Notes under the pieces: generated by a model
Database searches by the model: none
What the model saw: the letters and a program-made list of their open reading frames with translations, nothing else
What the model was told of the DNA's origin: nothing
Shown: positions 1 to 6,506 of the stretch, piece by piece
Layout: each line of letters opens with the position of its first letter
Position numbering within the stretch: position 1 is the first letter of the stretch
Assembly: GCA_021816955.1 (NCBI GenBank)
Contig: JAKAWP010000012.1
Location: 1-34,944 of the forward strand
Length of the DNA: 34,944 bases
Direction of reading: 5' to 3'
From: Thermoplasmata archaeon
GTDB lineage: Archaea; Thermoplasmatota; Thermoplasmata; Lutacidiplasmatales; UBA184
Program-made: the position numbers and the translations under genes

Positions 1-90
1 CCGGACGCACGAGCCGTTCTCGCCCAACTCGCGGTCGGCCAGGTCACTTTGGGAAGGGTCGCCGATCTCCCCCGACCTCCGCTTCGCTGA
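1..90 (+). CDS. Possible 3' end of a gene entering from the left edge
   Basis: Frame 1 is open from the window edge for 29 codons and stops with TGA at 88-90. The reading ends ...VLAQLAVGQVTLGRVADLPRPPLR. The piece is too short to recognise a family. It could equally be a chance open frame, since GC-rich DNA has few stop codons. The rest of 91-300 holds no gene I can support; weak AT-rich spots (CCTAACAC near 169, GCTTACAT near 278) could be promoter elements for the thioredoxin gene that follows. Confidence 0.25.
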   Translation, partial: PDARAVLAQLAVGQVTLGRVADLPRPPLR

Positions 91-300
91 GCCACGAACC
101 GGGGAGTATCGCTCACTCGCTTCAAGGGCCGTAGGGGATCCCAATGATGTCGGTGGGAGGCGAGGCAACCTAACACGACGCACGAATTCCCCGGCAAGTG
201 GTCCTTCGACCTCAGAGTGCTGTCGACAGCGCCATCGGATGGGACGACCGCGAAGATCGAGGGCCGATCGCCGCGGGCTTACATTCCCGGGAGGCGCGCC

Positions 301-1038
301 GTGAGTCCGAATCCGCCGGCTCGGCGGATGGAGCGCTGTCCGGTCTGCGCTACGATCGTCCGCACGGATCGCGTGGTGGTCCACTTACGATCGATCCATC
401 CGGATCGGGTCGACTCTCGGGAAGTGCTCCGCTACTTGCGGGATCGTCGGGAAGCGCTGGGCGCCACGGCACGGAGCGCCCGGCGACCGATGGGACGTGG
501 ATGGACCCGATGGCGCATCGTGGGGGTGATCCTTGCGGCGGCGGCCGTGAGCGGAGTGACCTACTACGTGTTGTTCCCTCCGAATCACCCGGCGGTCAAC
601 GACGGCTCGGCCGCGCCGGATTTTTCTTTCACCACGCCTAGTGGAGGGTCATCTCAGCTGAGCGCTTACGTGGGCCACCCTCTGGTATTGTGGTGGGTGG
701 CCACGTGGTGCAGCAGTTGTCAGCTTGCTACCCAGGTATTCGCCCAGCAGTATCTGTCGCAGTACGAGAACGCGCACGTGCTCCTTCTCGAAATGGAGGA
801 TTACAACGACCTCGGCCAATCCGGGCCGAGCATCTCGGCGATGGCGTCGGCGTATGGCTATCACGGCCAGTCGGGATGGGTGCTGGGCGTCGGGTCGTCG
901 TCCGGCACCTCCACCTACAACCCTCAGGACCAGCTCGATTACTACTACGTGATCAGCGGCTCGGGCGTCATCGTTTCGCAGGGCGCGGGACTCGGCGGGA
1001 ATTTCGCCGCCGCGTTGAGCGCGGCGACGGGGGGATGA
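301..1038 (+). CDS. Membrane-anchored thioredoxin-fold protein with N-terminal zinc finger
   Basis: About 245 aa from the GTG at 301, which has GGGAGG six bases upstream; the ORF track start (GTG 217) has no such site, and ATG 328 is another option. An N-terminal C2H2-like finger is visible: C13-x2-C16, then H28-x4-H33. A charged helix follows, then one membrane segment (about residues 73-92, IVGVILAAAAVSGVTYYVLF). The C-terminal half is a TlpA/thioredoxin-like domain with the redox pair C137-S-S-C140 in a WCSSC context, preceded by APDFSF as in peroxiredoxin/TlpA folds. The predicted topology puts the finger inside and the thioredoxin domain outside. The next gene, 22 nt downstream, encodes a membrane protein with two vicinal Cys pairs, so a thiol-exchange role is plausible. 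The oxidative or reductive direction and the partner are unknown. Confidence 0.8.
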   Translation: MSPNPPARRMERCPVCATIVRTDRVVVHLRSIHPDRVDSREVLRYLRDRREALGATARSARRPMGRGWTRWRIVGVILAAAAVSGVTYYVLFPPNHPAVNDGSAAPDFSFTTPSGGSSQLSAYVGHPLVLWWVATWCSSCQLATQVFAQQYLSQYENAHVLLLEMEDYNDLGQSGPSISAMASAYGYHGQSGWVLGVGSSSGTSTYNPQDQLDYYYVISGSGVIVSQGAGLGGNFAAALSAATGG

Positions 1039-1060
1039 GATTCCCCCGGTCGATCGGCGC

Positions 1061-1648
1061 GTGGAGACGATGGCCGCACGCCACGGGGCGCCCGGCGCCC
1101 CCGCGGTTCCGGATCGTTTCCCGGAGGGACCGGCCCTTCGGGAGATCTTCGCTCATCCGGCGTACCGCTGGGCGTATCCATTGCTCGGCGCGGGAATCGC
1201 CTTGGGGTATGCCTGGCTCCTCCCCGGCCTCGAACTTTGGAGTCTCGGCGTCTGGGTCATACAGTTTGTCACCCCGGTCCAACTGGCCTTCGCCCTGGCG
1301 ATGGGCGCGCTCCTTCCGTTGGTGATTCTCCTCAACGTGTACTACTGGCGGCATCCTTCCTGCTGCCGACGCACCTCGAGCACCGAGCGGGCTCCGATTT
1401 TCTCGGCCATTCTCGGCGGTGTCATTCCCAACCTCCTCTGTTGTACTCCCTTCATTCCGGTACTGCTCGCGGTGTTCCTCTCGGGGGCCGCCCTGCTGGC
1501 CGTCTCCCCACCGATCCAGTACGTGCTCAACGCCTATGCCTGGACATTCTATGCGGTGGCGGTCCTCAGCACTTGGTGGTCGATTCGAATGACGGCGCGT
1601 CGGTACTCGAAGGAGAGCCTCTGGTACGAGGCGCCGAGCCCGGAGTGA
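1061..1648 (+). CDS. Four-helix (approx.) membrane protein with two vicinal cysteine pairs
   Basis: 195 aa from GTG 1061 (METMAAR; the internal ATG at 1070 is an alternative). Hydrophobic segments lie at about 36-55, 64-94, 112-148 and 155-175. Two CC pairs stand out. C101-C102 sits in a charged loop (HPSCCRR). C127-C128 sits at the start of a membrane helix followed by TPFIPVLLA, which loosely resembles the Cys-Pro helices of CcdA/DsbD thiol transporters. I cannot assign it to that family by eye. It follows the thioredoxin-fold gene with a 22-nt gap on the same strand, so the two are probably cotranscribed. It may pass electrons to or from the thioredoxin domain; a metal-handling role is the main alternative. 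Downstream, 1649-1810 contains nothing recognisable. Confidence 0.7.
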   Translation: METMAARHGAPGAPAVPDRFPEGPALREIFAHPAYRWAYPLLGAGIALGYAWLLPGLELWSLGVWVIQFVTPVQLAFALAMGALLPLVILLNVYYWRHPSCCRRTSSTERAPIFSAILGGVIPNLLCCTPFIPVLLAVFLSGAALLAVSPPIQYVLNAYAWTFYAVAVLSTWWSIRMTARRYSKESLWYEAPSPE

Positions 1649-1810
1649 GTCGCGTCGGTGGCCCTCCCAACCCTTATTGCCCCGTCCCCACCCTCACCGA
1701 TCTCTTGGTCCCAGGGCCGCCACGGAGGTCCACCGTCCCTAGGCCGCCGGCGGGCAAAATCGGGCCGCTTCTGGAACGGGGCCGCGCGGCCTCCCGAGTA
1801 TTTCGGGAAG

Positions 1811-1895
1811 TGCAGGGGGTGAGATTTGAACTCACGAACTCCTTCGAGACCAGGACCTCAACCTGGCGCCTTTGACCAAGCTGGGCCACCCCTGC
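1811..1895 (-). tRNA. tRNA-Leu (anticodon GAG)
   Basis: Read on the minus strand, the sequence folds as a class II tRNA. The acceptor stem GCAGGGG pairs with CCCCTGC, with discriminator A. The D-arm is GGCCCAGCTTGGTC. The anticodon stem CCAGG/CCTGG encloses loop TTGAGGT, giving anticodon GAG (Leu, CTC codons). A 14-nt variable arm (TCTCGAAGGAGTTC) and a T-arm GTGAG-TTCAAAT-CTCAC complete the fold. The long variable arm agrees with leucine identity. No intron is needed, and CCA is not encoded. A TATA-like CATTAACG lies about 30 nt upstream. Confidence 0.95.
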
Positions 1896-1923
1896 ACGCG
1901 GGGCGTCTCGACCGGAGCGCGCC

Positions 1924-1931
1924 CATTAACG
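1924..1931 (-). promoter_or_regulatory. TATA-like element of tRNA-Leu
   Basis: CATTAACG on the plus strand (CGTTAATG on the minus strand) is an AT-rich patch centred about 32 nt before the tRNA 5' end, in otherwise GC-rich DNA. Spacing fits an archaeal TBP site. Confidence 0.45.
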
Positions 1932-2066
1932 TTTCCGAATCCCGGAACCCCCTGGTCCCGCGGATCCGGTCCGGGGACGAAGATCCGATCTCCAGTTCAG
2001 CCTCGAGGCGTGAGCGCGCCTCCGAACGCCGCCCCGGGTCAGAGGAACGATCGTCGTACCAACGCA

Positions 2067-2076
2067 ACATAAAAAG
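2067..2076 (+). promoter_or_regulatory. TATA box for the 204-aa membrane protein gene
   Basis: ACATAAAAAG, centred about 31 nt before the ATG at 2103, is one of the most AT-rich decamers in the region. The spacing predicts transcription starting at or just before the start codon. Confidence 0.65.
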
Positions 2077-2102
2077 TCCGGACTCCGAGTCTCTCTCTTC
2101 GC

Positions 2103-2717
2103 ATGGGTGCGGCCGTCCACGTCAGCCCGGGGGTTGGGGGGGAACCGTCCGCCGCCCACCGCACCTCCCCACCCCTCGTGACGTGGCGGGCCGTCCCGCT
2201 CGTCGCCGTTCCCGTTGGAGCCCTCCTGGTCGCGCTCGGTCTGCACGCGTTCGTGGCGCTCGATTACGTCCATGTGATGAACGGCGCGCTCTGGACGGGA
2301 ATCGACATCTTCCTCGGACTCGTCATCGGGCCGATCCTCGGCCGGATGTCGCCGCCCGCCCGCGCCGACTTCGTCCAGCGGCTGGTTCCGACGATGCTGT
2401 TTCTGATGCCGACGCTCGCGGCGGTGACGATCACCGCCGGCATCTACCTCGCCCTCTCGGCCGGCGTGTTCAACCTGGCCTACCCCACGATCCAAGCCGC
2501 CGGCATCCTCGTGATCATCCTCGCGGCCCAAGGGTTCGGGATCTTTCTCCCGAACGAGCTTCGGATCGTTCTCGAGCTGCGACGCCCCCAGCCGAACATC
2601 GCGAAGATCGGCCGCCTCGGACTCCTCAATGCCCAGCTCGCGGGCGTTCAAGCGGCGGTGCAGATCGCGCTCATCTTCGTGATGGCGAGCCTCGCCGCCG
2701 GCCTCGTCTATTTCTGA
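2103..2717 (+). CDS. Five-helix integral membrane protein, function unknown
   Basis: 204 aa from ATG 2103, chosen because a clear TATA box sits about 31 nt upstream. After a Pro/Ser-rich lead, there are about five hydrophobic segments: VPLVAVPVGALLVALGLHAFVAL, GALWTGIDIFLGLVIGPIL, TMLFLMPTLAAVTITAGIYLAL, IQAAGILVIILAAQGFGIFL and VQIALIFVMASLAAGLVYF. Histidines in the first loops (H47, H57 region: LHAFVALDYVHVMNG) and the WTGxDxFLGLVIGP stretch recall small CopD/DUF2269-type membrane proteins, some of which bind haem or copper. This is resemblance only. The long overlapping ORF 1826..4081 covers this gene in another frame and is not real over this stretch. Confidence 0.75.
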   Translation: MGAAVHVSPGVGGEPSAAHRTSPPLVTWRAVPLVAVPVGALLVALGLHAFVALDYVHVMNGALWTGIDIFLGLVIGPILGRMSPPARADFVQRLVPTMLFLMPTLAAVTITAGIYLALSAGVFNLAYPTIQAAGILVIILAAQGFGIFLPNELRIVLELRRPQPNIAKIGRLGLLNAQLAGVQAAVQIALIFVMASLAAGLVYF

Positions 2718-2792
2718 CCGCCCCCGCGCCGTCGGGTCCCGTGAATCGTCGGAAGGGCCGTTCGATCGGTGGATGGGTCGTCCCCCGCGCGC

Positions 2793-2804
2793 TTCATTAT
2801 CTAG
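2793..2804 (+). promoter_or_regulatory. TATA-like element before menC-type gene
   Basis: TTCATTATCTAG is the only AT-rich patch in the 158-bp gap between the membrane protein and the enolase-superfamily gene. It lies about 78 nt before ATG 2876, which would leave a leader of about 50 nt, unlike most genes here. Confidence 0.4.
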
Positions 2805-2875
2805 ACGAGGTCGTTGACCGTCCCGAGCGACCGGCCCGGGGGCCGCACCCCCACCTCACCGGTCCACCCGCCTCC

Positions 2876-4081
2876 ATGGCCGCCTGCTCGATCCGAAGTC
2901 GCCGCCTGCCGAACCGGTCGATCGGCTCCGCGCGCGACTCGGTCGCCCTCCGCCGCGCCGTCCTTCGCGAGGTCGCCCTAGATCTGGTCGAGCCGTTCGA
3001 AACGAGCTTCGGGGTAGAACGCCGCCGCCGGTTCCTGCTACTCGAACTCGAATCCCGGGACGGTCTTGTGGGGTGGGGCGAGTGCGCGGCCGCCCGAGAG
3101 CCGCGCTATTCGAGCGAGACGGTCGGCACCGCGCGGGAAACCCTCGGGCGCCTCCTACCGGCCCTTCTTTCCCCCGAACCGGTCTCGCTCGCGGCGTTCC
3201 ACGCCCGCGCGGACCGGTATCGAGGGCACGCGATGGCGAAGGCGACGGTCGAGACGGCCCTCATCGACCTACTCGCGCGGGCGCGGGGCTGCTCGATCGC
3301 CGAGTGGCTCGGTGGCCGGCGGCGACGGGTCGAGGTCGGGGTGAGCGTCGGGATCCACCCGACGCCGGACGCGCTCGTCCGCCGCGTCGGCGCGTACCTC
3401 GACGACGGCTACCGACGGGTGAAACTCAAGGTCCGTCCCGGCTGGGACGACGTGCCGGTCGGCGCCGTCCGACGGGCGTACCCCGACCTCGAGATCTGGG
3501 TCGATGCGAACCAGGCGTACCCGACGACGGCCGCGGCCGATATCCGCCGCTGGGCGTCCGCCCACCGGGTCGCGCAGGTCGAGCAACCGTTCGCCGAGCG
3601 GGCCGTTCGGGCGCACGCCGATCTCGCCCGACACGCGCCGTTCCGGGTCTGCCTCGACGAGTCGATCGTCGACCGGCCCTCGCTCGAAGACGCGATCCGA
3701 GCTCGCGCGCTCACGAGCCTCAACGTGAAGACGTCGCGCGTGGGCGGGCTCACGGCCGCGCGGGAGCTCGCGAGACTTGCCGCCATAGCGGGCGTGCCGG
3801 CGTGGGTCGGCGGCATGCTTGAGAGCGGCGTCGGCCGCGCCCACAACGTTCACCTCGCCTCCCTCGGCCCGTTCACGCTGCCGGGCGACCTTTCGGCGAG
3901 CGGGCGGTACTACCGGACCGATCTGGTCGACCCCCCGTTCGTCCTACGGCCCGGCAGCACCTTGGAAGTTCCGCGATCCCCCGGGATTGGCGTCGAGGTC
4001 GTCCCCGCCGCTCTGCGGCGCGCGACGCGGTGGACCCGGACCTGGACGGTGGGAGGGGGTGGTCACTCCGCCCGATCCTAA
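2876..4081 (+). CDS. menC: o-Succinylbenzoate synthase / N-succinylamino acid racemase family enzyme
   Basis: 401 aa from ATG 2876, the last part of the track's 751-aa ORF. It is an enolase-superfamily member. The N-terminal capping domain has the FETSFG loop, and the barrel carries the expected residues: K183/K185 (VKLKV), D210 (WVDAN), E236 (QVEQPF), D261-E (CLDES) and K285 (NVKTSRVGG). The stretch GGMLESGVGRAHN followed by FTLPGDLSASGRYY is typical of the OSBS/NSAAR branch. The reaction would be dehydration of SHCHC to o-succinylbenzoate in menaquinone synthesis. This branch often also racemises N-succinylamino acids, so specificity is uncertain. A MenG/UbiE methyltransferase 6.7 kb away supports the quinone role. 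The first 25 or so residues are not conserved-looking, so the start may be imprecise. The 4082-4284 gap holds only the alba promoter. Confidence 0.85.
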   Translation: MAACSIRSRRLPNRSIGSARDSVALRRAVLREVALDLVEPFETSFGVERRRRFLLLELESRDGLVGWGECAAAREPRYSSETVGTARETLGRLLPALLSPEPVSLAAFHARADRYRGHAMAKATVETALIDLLARARGCSIAEWLGGRRRRVEVGVSVGIHPTPDALVRRVGAYLDDGYRRVKLKVRPGWDDVPVGAVRRAYPDLEIWVDANQAYPTTAAADIRRWASAHRVAQVEQPFAERAVRAHADLARHAPFRVCLDESIVDRPSLEDAIRARALTSLNVKTSRVGGLTAARELARLAAIAGVPAWVGGMLESGVGRAHNVHLASLGPFTLPGDLSASGRYYRTDLVDPPFVLRPGSTLEVPRSPGIGVEVVPAALRRATRWTRTWTVGGGGHSARS

Positions 4082-4252
4082 GGCCGGTCCGCGGATCCGA
4101 TCGTCGTTCGATCGGACTGCCCGGGCGAACGGCCGCCGGCGCACCCTCCCGCGGGATCGGCGTCGGCGCTCCTTGGCCCCTCGATTCCCCAATCCGGGCC
4201 GTGGCCGCGCTCCGGGGGCGCGCTTCCCGCCCTGCCCGATACGCCCGAAAGG

Positions 4253-4262
4253 CGGTTAAGCG
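4253..4262 (+). promoter_or_regulatory. TATA box for alba
   Basis: CGGTTAAGCG, centred about 28 nt upstream of GTG 4285. The same GGTTAAG/TTAA core recurs before several genes in the window. Confidence 0.6.
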
Positions 4263-4284
4263 ACTCCGATCGTCCGGGCCGACC

Positions 4285-4671
4285 GTGCCGGAGCGGCTCG
4301 ACTCTCGGGAACGTCGCGACCCGGACGCCGTGTACATCGGCGCGAAGCCGACGATGACGTACGTCTTCCAGGTCGTGAGTCACCTCTACAGCGGTCCCGG
4401 CCCCGTGCGCGTGCGGGCCCGCGGGGCCGTCATCGCGAAGGCGGTCGACGTCGTGGAGGTCGTCCGACGCCGGTTCCTCGAAGGCGCCGTGACGGTCGGC
4501 CCGATCGAGATCGGTACGGAACGGCTCGTCAACCGGGCGGGGCGCGAGACGAACGTCTCGACGATCACGATCCCCTTGGTCCGGGCGGGGCCGCTGCCTC
4601 CGGGACCGGCGCCGGGCGCGGCTCCGGGGGCGGCGCCGGCGACGGACGGGTCGCCGTCGGCCGAGACGTGA
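4285..4671 (+). CDS. albA: Alba-family DNA/RNA-binding chromatin protein
   Basis: 128 aa from GTG 4285, selected because a TTAAG box lies about 28 nt upstream and the Alba fold begins immediately (VYIGAKPTMTYVF). The track's upstream extension (from 4030) is not protein-like. Conserved Alba features are present: the IGxKPxMTYV strand-loop, VRVRARGAVIAKAVDVVEVVRRRFL, and the C-terminal strand VSTITIPL. The domain occupies about residues 13-103. Alba dimers coat DNA and bind RNA in archaea. The usual KKP pair in the loop reads AKP here, so the lysine equivalent to the acetylated K16 of Sulfolobus Alba is missing. A Pro/Ala/Gly-rich tail (PGPAPGAAPGAAPATDGS) follows the fold. The last 107 nt overlap the oppositely transcribed DUF1614-RDD gene. 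Confidence 0.9.
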   Translation: MPERLDSRERRDPDAVYIGAKPTMTYVFQVVSHLYSGPGPVRVRARGAVIAKAVDVVEVVRRRFLEGAVTVGPIEIGTERLVNRAGRETNVSTITIPLVRAGPLPPGPAPGAAPGAAPATDGSPSAET

Positions 4672-6418
4672 CGACCCAAGTGCCGGCGAAGCGGTCCCCG
4701 AGGCGCTGGCGTTCGTCGCTCCAAAGGACGATCAGCAGTCCGATCGCGCCGAGCAGGGCGGTGCCCGCCGCGACCGTCGCGCCGACGAGGATCGCGGGAA
4801 GCGCGCCGACGCTGGTGGTGAGGTCGCCGCCCGCGAGGCCGCCGGCCCCGTGCCACGCGAGAGCGACGGCAAGCGCCCCCCCGATCCCGACCACGGTGAG
4901 GAGCGCCAGCTTCGTCGATTCGCGCACCAGGCTTGCGAGGAGGCTCGGCCGCTCGAGCGCCCGGTCGCGCACCGCGATACGCATCGCCGCCTTTCCGATC
5001 GTCTGGCCGGTCCACCGGTCGCCGAGGGCGAAGTAGAGGAACGCCGCCGCCGGGTAGCCGTACGCCGCCGCGAGGAACGTCGGCGACGACAACAGTCTGT
5101 CGAGCGAACCCCCGGTCGAGGCCGTGATCGCCACCCACAGGGCGGCCGCGGGGCCGGTCACGATCGCGAGGTCGATGAGAAAGGCGACGATCCGGGCGCT
5201 CGGCTTTGCGTATCGGCGACGGACGAGGCGAGTGGCGATCCCGGCGAGCCCGCGGGCCGCGAGGTACGCCCGAATCCCGTCGCGCGTATCGTCCGAGCCC
5301 GACTTCGCGAGCGCGGAGAGGTTGGCGAAATCGGCATGGACCCACGAAGGCACGTCAAGTCCGTTCCACGGGTCCGGTCCCGCGGGTTCGCTCGCGAGGA
5401 GCCGATGCGCGTTGACCGCCGCCAGGCGCGCCGCCTCGCACGAAGCCTCGATCGACGCGCGGATCTCCCCGCGCGCGCCCGCGTCGAACGCCCGGGAAAA
5501 CGCGGCGTCCAGTCGGGGTGGGCCGTCTCGAACCACGGTGTCCGACGGGAGGCGCCAGCGGCCATCGACGAACCAGTACGTGGCCAAGGCGGCGAGAAGG
5601 GCGAGGAGCGGAGAGAGGTACACGAGATCGAGGATCCCGGCGCCGCCGATCGAGTAGAGTTGGACGGTGCCGGCGCCGTACAGGCCGGGTTGGCGCCAGA
5701 CGTCCGCGCCGACGAGCACACCGAGCGCCGACGACGCGTAGGCGATCGGCAGGCCGAACGCTCGATCCGGGCCGGCCGGCCATATCGCGACGGCGAGCAC
5801 TCCGACGGCGACCGGGGGAAGGAGGTAGAGCGGGTACGGTTCCGAGACCCCGACCCCGGGGCTCGGGGTGGCGAGGGCGTACGTCGTGACGCTCACCCCG
5901 ACCGTCAAGACGAACCAGATCGCGAGGCGGGTCGCCGGCACGGCTTGCGAGAACGAGCGACCCGGCGCGCGGGCGAGCGCGACCGCGAGCGCGGCGCTCA
6001 CCGCACCGACGCCGGCGATCGCGCCGACCGAGCCCGCCCACGGGGGCGCGACGACGAGCAGGGCAATGACCGCCGAGCCGAACGCGGCGAAGCCGAGCGC
6101 CGCCGCCCAGCTCGCGCGCCGGCTGCCTCGTACGAGCCGCGCGATTAGGAGCGCCGCGATCACGAACGGGAACGCGGCGCCGCTCAAGTCGACGGCCAGA
6201 AGGCTGCCCTCGATCATCGCGATCGGCAGGTTCGCCAGCCAGCCCAAGATCGACCCGACGAACAAGAGCCAGAACGTCCGCGAGCCGAGCCCGAGCGCCT
6301 CCGCGAACGTCGGCCGCTCCCACGCGAGCAGAAAGAGCGCGAGCCAGCCGAGCGCGGGGATCGCGAGCGGGACGGCGGAACTCGAGATGTCGAGGGCCAG
6401 CTCGATCGGATCGACCAT
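4565..6418 (-). CDS. DUF1614-RDD fusion membrane protein
   Basis: 617 aa from ATG 6418 (MVDPIELALD). The track start at 6577 lies inside aspA and is rejected. Residues 1 to about 300 contain eight or nine hydrophobic helices with GVLVGADVW and SIGGAGILDLVYL, which match the DUF1614 signature. A soluble helical stretch (about 310-430, Ala/Arg rich) follows. Residues about 440-590 form an RDD domain: ARIVAFLIDLAIV at the start, then DRWTGQTIGKAAMRIAVRD, and DERQRLGDRFAGTWVV near the end. The tail is Pro/Ala rich. RDD proteins are mostly uncharacterised membrane proteins, some linked to ion exchange or substrate transport. The gene is divergent from aspA (88-nt gap) and its 3' end overlaps alba. 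I cannot name a substrate. Confidence 0.8.
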   Translation of the reverse strand: MVDPIELALDISSSAVPLAIPALGWLALFLLAWERPTFAEALGLGSRTFWLLFVGSILGWLANLPIAMIEGSLLAVDLSGAAFPFVIAALLIARLVRGSRRASWAAALGFAAFGSAVIALLVVAPPWAGSVGAIAGVGAVSAALAVALARAPGRSFSQAVPATRLAIWFVLTVGVSVTTYALATPSPGVGVSEPYPLYLLPPVAVGVLAVAIWPAGPDRAFGLPIAYASSALGVLVGADVWRQPGLYGAGTVQLYSIGGAGILDLVYLSPLLALLAALATYWFVDGRWRLPSDTVVRDGPPRLDAAFSRAFDAGARGEIRASIEASCEAARLAAVNAHRLLASEPAGPDPWNGLDVPSWVHADFANLSALAKSGSDDTRDGIRAYLAARGLAGIATRLVRRRYAKPSARIVAFLIDLAIVTGPAAALWVAITASTGGSLDRLLSSPTFLAAAYGYPAAAFLYFALGDRWTGQTIGKAAMRIAVRDRALERPSLLASLVRESTKLALLTVVGIGGALAVALAWHGAGGLAGGDLTTSVGALPAILVGATVAAGTALLGAIGLLIVLWSDERQRLGDRFAGTWVVTSRPTATRPSPAPPPEPRPAPVPEAAAPPGPRGS

Positions 6419-6469
6419 ACCGACGCGACGCGGACGGAGTGCGCGAGGAGGCGCTCGAACGCGCGGTCG

Positions 6470-6480
6470 GCTAAAGGTTT
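6470..6480 (+). promoter_or_regulatory. TATA-like element for aspA
   Basis: GCTAAAGGTTT, about 32 nt upstream of ATG 6507, is the only AT-rich patch in the short divergent gap between the RDD gene and aspA. Confidence 0.5.
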
Positions 6481-6506
6481 TGTCCGACGGGCGCGTCCCG
6501 AGCCCG

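Noticed and set aside
1826-2875. The first 350 codons of the 751-aa ORF
   Set aside because: They run through the 204-aa membrane protein gene in another frame, are Arg/Pro-rich without pattern, and only the part from 2876 matches an enzyme family.
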